From positions 1 through 46,933 of the forward strand of contig NZ_JARJLT010000116.1 of the NCBI RefSeq assembly GCF_029335315.1: 46,933 nt of DNA, given 5' to 3'. Numbering within the stretch: the first letter of the stretch is position 1; every line of letters begins with the position of its first letter. Under the pieces are notes generated by a model. The model ran no database searches and was not told the DNA's origin. It was given only the letters and a program-made list of their open reading frames with translations. Origin of the DNA: Pseudomonas citronellolis (GTDB taxonomy: Bacteria > Pseudomonadota > Gammaproteobacteria > Pseudomonadales > Pseudomonadaceae). This document shows positions 1-6,180 of the stretch, one piece after another. Made by a program: the position numbers and the translations under genes.

Positions 1-2
1 CC

Positions 3-1049
3 GCCGACCGCCTGCTGTGCTTCCGCATCCCCGTCGAGTACGGCGGCGCCGGCGCCAGCGTGCGCGACACCGCGCAGTTCGTCATCGACCTGGCGGCGGT
101 GGACTCCAACGTCGCCCAGGCGCTGCGCCCCAGCTTCGCCTTCATCGAGGGCCTGCTCGCCCGTGGCGACCAGGCCGAGCAGCGCCGCTGGTTCCCGCGC
201 TTCCTCGCCGGCGAGGTGTTCGGCAACGCCGGCTGGGAGATCGGCGGCGCCAACGGCGCGGTGAGCGCGCGCCTGCGCCGCGACGGCGAGGCCTTCCGCG
301 CCAGCGGCAGCAAGTTCTACAGCACCGGCTCGCTGTACGCCGACTGGGTCAGCGCGGTGGCCCTGGACGAGGACGACAAGCCGGTGTCCTTCGTGGTCCC
401 GCGCGACCGCGAGGGCCTGGAACTGCTCGACGACTTCGACGCCATGGGCCAGCGCCTCACCGCCAGCGGCACCACGCGGCTCAACGACCTGCTGGTGCAG
501 CCCGGCGAAATCCGCCCGCGCGTGGTCGAGGAAGGCCAGCGCTCGATCGTCACGCCCTTCCTGCAGCTGTTCCTCGGCGCGGTCGAGGCCGGCATCGCGC
601 GCAACGCGCTGACCGACGCGGTGGTCTTCGCCCGCGAGCACGCGCGGCCGATCAAGCACAGCAGCGCGCAACGCTCGGTGGACGACCCCTACGTGGAATT
701 CGCCGTGGGCGAGATTTCCGCCCGCGCCCTGGCCGCCGAGGCGGTGATCCTGCGCGCCGCCGAACGCATCGACGAAGCCTGGGCGGCCGGTCTCGAACAT
801 GACGCGGTGAACCTCGCCGCCGTGGACGTCGCCCAGGCCCAGTACATCGCCGTGGAGTCGGCGCTCAAGGCCGCCGAACTGCTGTTCGACGTCGGCGGCG
901 CCTCCACCACCGGGCGCCAGCACAACCTCGACCGCCACTGGCGCAACGCCCGCACCCTGGCCAACCACAACCCGCGCCACTGGAAAGCCGCGGTGGTCGG
1001 CGCCTGGCGCCTGAAAGGCAGCGAGCCGCCGACCTCCGGGCTGTTCTGA
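3..1049 (+). CDS. Acyl-CoA dehydrogenase-fold flavin monooxygenase (SfnB/DszC-like), 5' partial
   Basis: The reading frame is already open at base 3 and the N-terminus lies outside the window. The C-terminal part of about 348 residues has the all-helical acyl-CoA dehydrogenase C-terminal domain. It ends in a stretch with DVGGAST, RHWRNART and NHNPRHWK, typical of the DszC/SfnB branch, which oxygenates or oxidises sulfur compounds with reduced flavin instead of dehydrogenating acyl-CoA. The stop overlaps the start of the MFS gene (TGATG), so the two are co-transcribed. With an SfnR-like regulator on the other side of the prophage, a role in using organosulfur compounds is plausible. The exact substrate cannot be read from sequence, and a true acyl-CoA dehydrogenase is a less likely alternative. 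Confidence 0.8.
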   Translation, partial: ADRLLCFRIPVEYGGAGASVRDTAQFVIDLAAVDSNVAQALRPSFAFIEGLLARGDQAEQRRWFPRFLAGEVFGNAGWEIGGANGAVSARLRRDGEAFRASGSKFYSTGSLYADWVSAVALDEDDKPVSFVVPRDREGLELLDDFDAMGQRLTASGTTRLNDLLVQPGEIRPRVVEEGQRSIVTPFLQLFLGAVEAGIARNALTDAVVFAREHARPIKHSSAQRSVDDPYVEFAVGEISARALAAEAVILRAAERIDEAWAAGLEHDAVNLAAVDVAQAQYIAVESALKAAELLFDVGGASTTGRQHNLDRHWRNARTLANHNPRHWKAAVVGAWRLKGSEPPTSGLF

Positions 1050-2518
1050 TGGGCCCTTCGTCGCCCATGCCGAACACCTTGCGTAGCGGCCGCCTGGTGC
1101 CGATGATCACCGGCGCCGCGCTGTTCATGGAGCTGCTCGACAGCACCGCGGTGCTCACCGCGCTGCCGCAGATGGCCGCCGACTTCGGCGAGCCGGCGGT
1201 GCGCATGAACCTGGTGGTGTCGCTGTACCTGCTGGCGGTGGCGCTGTTCGTGCCGGTCAGCGGCTGGGTCGCCGACCGCTTCGGCCCGCGCCGCGTGCTG
1301 CTCACCGCCATCGGCCTGTTCATTTTCGCCTCGCTGGCCTGCGCGGCGTCCACCTCGCTGCTGCAACTGTCCCTGGCGCGCCTCGCCCAGGGCGCCGCCG
1401 GGGCGCTGATGGCGCCGGTGGGGCAGGTTTTGCTGCTGCGCTGGTCGACCCCGGAAACGCTGCTGCGCAACATGGCCGCGCTGGCCATCCCGGCGCTGGT
1501 CGGGCCGCTGCTCGGGCCGCCGCTGGGCGGCTTGCTGGTGGACCTGCTGTCCTGGCACTGGATCTTCCTGGTCAACCTGCCCATAGGCGCGCTGGGCATC
1601 GTCCTGATCCTGCGTTTCGTCCCGGACTTCGCCGGCGATCCGCAGCGGCGCCTGGACCGCCGCGGCTTCCTGCTCAGCGGCTGCGCCCTGGCGGCCCTGG
1701 TGTTCGGCTTCGAGGCGCTCGGCCATCGCCTGCTGCCGCTGCCGCTGGTGGCCGCGCTGCTGGCCGCCGGCGCCTGCGCCGCGCTGGCCTACTGGCGCCA
1801 CGCCCGGCGCCACGCGGCGCCGCTGATCGACCTCGGCCTGCTGCGCATTCCCACCTTCGCCACGGCGATCTGGGCCGGCAACCTGTTCCGCCTGGGCAGC
1901 GCCGCCCAGCCGTTCCTGATGGTGCTGATGCTGCAGCTGGGCTTCGGCCACGGCGCCCTGGACGCCGGCCTGCTGACCCTGGCCGGCGGCGCCGGGGCGC
2001 TGAGCGTGAAGTTCCTCTCGGTGCGCATCGTCCAGCGCCTGGGCTTCCGCCGCACCCTGGTCGGCAACGCCCTGCTCTGCGCCCTGTCCATCGTCGGCTG
2101 CGCCCTGCTGCGCGCCGACACGCCCTGGTGGCTGCTGGTGGCGTTGCTGTACCTCAGCGGCCTGCTGCGCTCGCTGCAGTTCAGCACCCTCGGCGCGCTG
2201 ACCTTCTGCGAGGTGCCGCGCGAGCTGGCCAGCCGCGCCAGCAGCCTGTCGGCGATGTCCATGCAGCTGGCCATGAGCCTGTCGGTGGGCCTTGCGGCCA
2301 GCCTGCTGGCGCTGGTCATGCACGGCCACGGCCACCTGCAGCCGCAGGTCGAGGACCTGTCCCTGGCGATGCTCGCCGGCGCCCTGCTGTGCGCGGTCTC
2401 GGCCCTGCCCTTCGGGCGCCTCGGCGAAAGCGCCGGGGCCTCGGTCAGCGGCCGCGCGCGGCCCGCGCGGGCGACCGCCACATCCCCTCTACACCCCAAG
2501 GAGACGTCCCATGGCTGA
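1049..2518 (+). CDS. MFS drug-efflux type transporter (DHA2-like)
   Basis: A 489-residue polytopic inner-membrane protein with the many hydrophobic segments of the 14-helix DHA2 family. The first helix carries the family signature ELLDSTAVLTALP, and the loop after the second helix has MFS motif A (GWVADRFGPRRVL). It probably exports a small organic compound in exchange for protons. The start overlaps the previous stop by one base and the end overlaps the next gene by eight, so it sits in the middle of an operon. The substrate is unknown. Confidence 0.85.
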   Translation: MGPSSPMPNTLRSGRLVPMITGAALFMELLDSTAVLTALPQMAADFGEPAVRMNLVVSLYLLAVALFVPVSGWVADRFGPRRVLLTAIGLFIFASLACAASTSLLQLSLARLAQGAAGALMAPVGQVLLLRWSTPETLLRNMAALAIPALVGPLLGPPLGGLLVDLLSWHWIFLVNLPIGALGIVLILRFVPDFAGDPQRRLDRRGFLLSGCALAALVFGFEALGHRLLPLPLVAALLAAGACAALAYWRHARRHAAPLIDLGLLRIPTFATAIWAGNLFRLGSAAQPFLMVLMLQLGFGHGALDAGLLTLAGGAGALSVKFLSVRIVQRLGFRRTLVGNALLCALSIVGCALLRADTPWWLLVALLYLSGLLRSLQFSTLGALTFCEVPRELASRASSLSAMSMQLAMSLSVGLAASLLALVMHGHGHLQPQVEDLSLAMLAGALLCAVSALPFGRLGESAGASVSGRARPARATATSPLHPKETSHG

Positions 2519-3056
2519 GTCCACCCCCACCCCGGCGCTGATCCGCGAGGCCCGCGAAGGCGACGCCCGGGCCATCGCCGAAGCCCACGTGCAGAGCTGG
2601 CAGGCCACCTACCACGGCCTGCTGCCGGAGGCCTACCTGCAAGGCCTGGCCGACAATCTGCAGCGCCGCGTCGACTTCATCGACAACGCCATCCGCAACG
2701 GCGGCCGCGACATCCGCGTGGCCGAGCGCGACGGCGTGGTGCTCGGCTGGAGCTCCTTCGGCGCCAGCCGCGACGACGACGTCGAGCCCGGCACCGGCGA
2801 GCTGTACTCGATCTACCTGGTGCCGGCGGCCTGGTCCGCCGGCATCGGCAGCGCGCTCTGGCGGGCTTCGCGCCAGGCCCTGGAGGCGGCCGGCTTCGCC
2901 CGCGTCACGCTCTGGGCACTGGACGGCAACGCCCGCGCCGAACGCTTCTACCGCGCCGCCGGCTTCACCCCGCAAGCCAGCAGCTCGCGGGTTTTCGAGG
3001 AGGACGGCACGGCCTTCCCGGTGACCCGCTACCTGCTGCCCCTGACCCACGCCTGA
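2511..3056 (+). CDS. GNAT-family N-acetyltransferase
   Basis: A 181-residue single-domain GNAT protein that should transfer an acetyl group from acetyl-CoA to an amine. The beta4/alpha3 acetyl-CoA site is visible as LYSIYLVPAAWSAGIGSAL (about residues 98-116), a variant of the usual R/Q-x-x-G-x-G/A loop. The C-terminal ALDGNARAERFYRAAGF is the usual GNAT helix4-beta7 signature. The start at 2511 is chosen for the AAGGAGA ribosome site just upstream, inside the end of the MFS gene. Export next to acetylation suggests detoxification, but the substrate is not predictable. Confidence 0.85.
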   Translation: MAESTPTPALIREAREGDARAIAEAHVQSWQATYHGLLPEAYLQGLADNLQRRVDFIDNAIRNGGRDIRVAERDGVVLGWSSFGASRDDDVEPGTGELYSIYLVPAAWSAGIGSALWRASRQALEAAGFARVTLWALDGNARAERFYRAAGFTPQASSSRVFEEDGTAFPVTRYLLPLTHA

Positions 3057-3071
3057 AGGACCCGATCCGCC

Positions 3072-4901
3072 ATGAGCCATACCCCGGACGACCATCCCGG
3101 TGAGCGCCAGGCGCCCGCCTGGAACATCCGCTACCTGCCCGAGGCGCCGGTGCGCTTCGTCACCCATTTCGTCAGCCAGTACCGCTGGGCCTACCTGGGG
3201 ATACTGCTGCTGCAGATCGCCGCGGTGATCTGCACCGTGCTCATCCCCTGGAGCCTGGGCCAGGTCACCCGCCTGGTGAGCGCAGGCACCCTGCCCCACG
3301 CCCTGCCCCACACCCTACTCGGCCCGGTGGCCGGCTTCGCCGTTCTGGTGGTGCTGGAGGTGCTCTTCACGCGCAGCGCCAACACCATCAACATCCGCGT
3401 GCTGCCGCGCCAGCGCGCGCGGGTCACCTACACCGTCTACGCCTACCTGCAGCAGCACTCGCACCGCTTCGTCAGCAACGAGTTCGCCGGCGCCCTGGCG
3501 CACAAGGTCTCGGAAGTCGCCATGGGGGTGAACCAGACCATGAACATCCTGCTCTTCGACCTGATCCCGCTGCTGATCACCCTGACCCTGGCCAGCCTGG
3601 TGCTGGCCAGCGCCTCGGGGCTGCTGGCGGTGTTCATGCTGGGCTGGTCGGTGCTGTTCATCGGCACCTCGTTCTTCCTCGCCCGCCGCAGCCACCCGCT
3701 GGCCCAGCAGTACTCGGCGGCGCGCAGCACCAGCACCGGCAAGGTGGTGGACGCGGTGACCAACCTGAGCAACGTGCGCCTGTTCGCCCGCCACTCCCAC
3801 GAGCTGGACTACCTCAACGGCTACCTCGCACGCGAGCTGGCGGCGGCCGGCCGCTCGCTCGGCTACATGGAGAAGATCCGCTGGTTCCAGAACGGCTGCG
3901 GAATGCTCCTGAAGATCGGCATGCTGCTGCTCACCCTGTGGCTGTGGCGCGCCGGCACCATCAGCATCGCCGCCTTCGTCATGGCCACCAGCATGGCGCT
4001 GCTGATCATCAACGACGTGGGCAACCTGTCGCGGCGCTTCCTGGAGTTCTTCGAGGCCACCGGCAACATCGCCAACGGCGTGCGCACGCTGATCCATCCC
4101 CACGAAGTGGTCGACCGCGAGGGCGCGCGGCGCCTGGAAGTCACCCAGGGCAACGTCGAGTTCCGTGGCGTGCGCTTCGGCTACCACCCCGGGCAGGCGA
4201 TCTTCGAGCGCCTCGACCTGCGCATCCCGGCCGGCCAGCGCGTCGGCCTGGTGGGCTTCTCCGGCTCGGGCAAGTCGACCCTGCTGAACCTGCTGCTGCG
4301 CCTCTACGACGTCGACGACGGCCAGGTGCTGATCGACGGCCAGGACATCCGCGAGGTGACCCAGCTGTCGCTGCACCGGCAGATCGGCCTGATCCCCCAG
4401 GAGCCGGGGCTGTTCCACCGCAGCATCCGCGAGAACATCCACTACGGGCGCCTGGACGCCAGCGCCGACGAACTCGCCGCGGCCATCCACGGCGCCGGCG
4501 CCAGCGCCTTCATCGAGCGCATGGAACAGGGCTACGATTCGCTGGTGGGCGAGCGCGGGGTCAAGCTCTCCGGCGGCCAGCGGCAGCGCATCGCCATCGC
4601 CCGGGTGCTGCTGAAGAACGCGCCGATCCTGGTGATGGACGAGGCCACGTCGAGCCTGGACTCGATCACCGAACGCTTCATCCAGGACCAGCTCGACACC
4701 ATCATGCAGGGCAAGACCGTCATCGTGGTCGCGCATCGCCTGTCGACGGTGGCGCACCTGGACCGCATCATCGTCTTCGACAACGGCCGCGTGGTCGAGG
4801 ACGGCAGCCACCAGGAACTGCTGAAGAAACGCGGCCAGTACCACCGCCTGTGGAGCCGGCAGTCCGACGGACTGTTCCAGGAAGAAGCCCAGGCGGTCTG
4901 A
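3072..4901 (+). CDS. ABC exporter half-transporter (MsbA/MDR-like)
   Basis: A 609-residue fusion of a six-helix exporter membrane domain (about residues 35-330) and an ATPase domain. Visible motifs are Walker A GFSGSGKST (about 395-403), the ABC signature LSGGQRQRIAIAR (about 498), Walker B ILVMDEATSSLD (about 519) and the H-loop VVAHRLS. It should work as a homodimer in the inner membrane and drive export with ATP. It lies 15 bp after the acetyltransferase and 21 bp before the aldo/keto reductase, so it looks like part of the same operon. The cargo is unknown. Confidence 0.88.
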   Translation: MSHTPDDHPGERQAPAWNIRYLPEAPVRFVTHFVSQYRWAYLGILLLQIAAVICTVLIPWSLGQVTRLVSAGTLPHALPHTLLGPVAGFAVLVVLEVLFTRSANTINIRVLPRQRARVTYTVYAYLQQHSHRFVSNEFAGALAHKVSEVAMGVNQTMNILLFDLIPLLITLTLASLVLASASGLLAVFMLGWSVLFIGTSFFLARRSHPLAQQYSAARSTSTGKVVDAVTNLSNVRLFARHSHELDYLNGYLARELAAAGRSLGYMEKIRWFQNGCGMLLKIGMLLLTLWLWRAGTISIAAFVMATSMALLIINDVGNLSRRFLEFFEATGNIANGVRTLIHPHEVVDREGARRLEVTQGNVEFRGVRFGYHPGQAIFERLDLRIPAGQRVGLVGFSGSGKSTLLNLLLRLYDVDDGQVLIDGQDIREVTQLSLHRQIGLIPQEPGLFHRSIRENIHYGRLDASADELAAAIHGAGASAFIERMEQGYDSLVGERGVKLSGGQRQRIAIARVLLKNAPILVMDEATSSLDSITERFIQDQLDTIMQGKTVIVVAHRLSTVAHLDRIIVFDNGRVVEDGSHQELLKKRGQYHRLWSRQSDGLFQEEAQAV

Positions 4902-4922
4902 ATTCCCCAACCGGAGACACCC

Positions 4923-5930
4923 ATGAACTACCGTACCCTCGGCCGCTCCGGCCTGCTGGTCTCGCCGCTGGCGCTGGGCAGCATGATGTTCGGCGGGCAG
5001 ACCGACGCCGCCACCTCGAAGCGCATCATCGACCAGGCGCTGGAGCGCGGGATCAACTTCATCGACAGCGCCGACGTCTACAACGACGGGCGCTCGGAGC
5101 AGATCGTCGGCCAGGCCATCGCCGCGCGCCGCGACGACTGGGTGCTGGCCTCCAAGGTCGGCATGGGCCCGGCGGACGCCTGGCCGAACCGTCGCGGCCT
5201 CGGCCGCAAGCACATCAGCGCCTCGCTGGACGCCAGCCTGAAACGCCTGGGCACCGACTACCTGGACCTCTACTACCTGCACCGCGAAGACCCGCAGACG
5301 CCGCTGGAGGAAACCGTCGCGGCCATCGGCGACGCCATCGCCCAGGGCAAGGTGCGCCACTGGGGGCTGTCCAACTACCGCGGCTGGCGCATCGCCGAAG
5401 TGGTCCACGTGGCCGAACGCCTCGGCGTGCCGCGGCCGATCGCCAGCCAGCCGCTGTACAACCTGGTGAACCGCCAGGCCGAGACCGAGCAGTTCACCGC
5501 CGCCGAATTCCACGGCCTCGGCGTGGTGCCCTACAGCCCGCTGGCGCGCGGCGTGCTCAGCGGCAAGTACCTGCCCGGCGTCGCGCCGGACGCCGAGAGC
5601 CGCGCCGGGCGCCAGGACAAGCGCATCCTGGAGACCGAGTGGCGCCCCGAGTCGCTGGAAATCGCCCAGCGGGTGAAGGCCCACGCCGAGGCGCGCGGCG
5701 TCGGCGCGGTGCAGTTCGCCATCGCCTGGGTGCTGCACAACGCCCTGGTCAGCGCCGCCATCGTCGGCCCGCGCACCGAGGAGCAGTGGCAGGACTACCT
5801 CAAGGCCCTGGACGTGCGCCTGGACGCCGACGACGAAGCCTTCGTCGACGCCCTGGTCACTCCCGGCCACGCCTCCACCCCGGGCTACAACGACCCCACC
5901 CACTTCGTCGCCGGCCGCCGGCCGCGCTGA
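4923..5930 (+). CDS. Aldo/keto reductase
   Basis: A 335-residue (alpha/beta)8-barrel NADPH-dependent oxidoreductase of the YajO/Tas-like group. The catalytic tetrad can be followed: Asp in FIDSADVYNDG, Tyr in the same segment, Lys in VLASKVG, and His in YYLHREDP. The C-terminal IVGPRTEEQ segment is the usual cofactor phosphate-binding region. GGAGA lies 6-10 bp before the ATG. It is the last gene of the left host operon; its stop is about 60 bp from the prophage end and a REP-like hairpin follows at once. It probably reduces an aldehyde or ketone; the substrate is not known. Confidence 0.88.
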   Translation: MNYRTLGRSGLLVSPLALGSMMFGGQTDAATSKRIIDQALERGINFIDSADVYNDGRSEQIVGQAIAARRDDWVLASKVGMGPADAWPNRRGLGRKHISASLDASLKRLGTDYLDLYYLHREDPQTPLEETVAAIGDAIAQGKVRHWGLSNYRGWRIAEVVHVAERLGVPRPIASQPLYNLVNRQAETEQFTAAEFHGLGVVPYSPLARGVLSGKYLPGVAPDAESRAGRQDKRILETEWRPESLEIAQRVKAHAEARGVGAVQFAIAWVLHNALVSAAIVGPRTEEQWQDYLKALDVRLDADDEAFVDALVTPGHASTPGYNDPTHFVAGRRPR

Positions 5931-5934
5931 AGTG

Positions 5935-5978
5935 CGTTCGTAGGAGCGAGGGGGACGCCTAGTTCTTGCTCGCGAACG
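5935..5978 (+). repeat. REP-like palindrome
   Basis: Nested inverted repeat after the aldo/keto reductase: CGTTCG (5935-5940) pairs with CGAACG (5973-5978), and GCGAG (5946-5950) with CTCGC (5969-5973). GTAGGAGCGAG and CTTGCTCGCGAAC are the arms of the common Pseudomonas REP palindrome, here with an enlarged loop. It may end or protect the host transcript. Transposable elements often enter near REPs. Confidence 0.65.
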
Positions 5979-5987
5979 GCGCTTCCC

Positions 5988-5993
5988 GGTTGT
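5988..5993. repeat. Target-site duplication, low-coordinate copy (GGTTGT)
   Basis: GGTTGT directly precedes the TGTAG terminus of the phage and recurs directly after the CA terminus at 45604-45609. A 6-bp duplication is in the range made by Mu-type transposases. A 5-bp reading (GGTTG) is possible but would leave the low-coordinate end as TTG instead of TG. Confidence 0.85.
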
Positions 5994-6046
5994 TGTAGCG
6001 CCGCGCGAAATTCATCGACCTGATGCGCGATAAATCCAGCGTGGCG
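5994..6046. other. Phage right end with transposase-binding repeats
   Basis: Starts TGTAG. Contains GCGCGAAATTCATC (6003-6016) and GCGCGATAAATCC (6025-6037), followed by GTGGCG (6041-6046). The second motif begins 31 bp from the terminus. Its counterpart GCGCGATAATTCC, read inward from the other end, begins 32 bp from that terminus. The matching position and orientation identify these as probable transposase A binding sites. Confidence 0.8.
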
Positions 6047-6090
6047 TTCCTTTCATAGGTGGAAAAGGAATTTCAGAATAGCCCTGCAGG

Positions 6091-6114
6091 TTCGGCCTGG
6101 ACATCCCAGCCGAA
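6091..6114 (-). terminator. Hairpin after the last late gene
   Basis: Inverted repeat TTCGGC...GCCGAA with inner CTGG/CCAG pairing, 66 bp beyond the stop of the tail-hub gene on the minus strand. It could end the late transcript but has no U-tract, so a Rho-independent terminator is not certain. No gene is seen in 6047-6180. Confidence 0.35.
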
Positions 6115-6180
6115 GATAAGCACCTCCCTCGCGTCACTCCCCTTACCAACGGCACCCTCTCTTCAAGATGGACAGCCTCT

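Noticed and set aside
689-5903. Long minus-strand open frames across the host operon (e.g. 689-2335, 3315-5903)
   Set aside because: High GC keeps antisense frames open; their products are Gln/His/Arg/Gly-rich low complexity, and the plus strand gives clear families.
6047-6180. Small mom/com-like gene at the phage right end
   Set aside because: No ORF with ribosome site or recognisable motif in these 134 bp.
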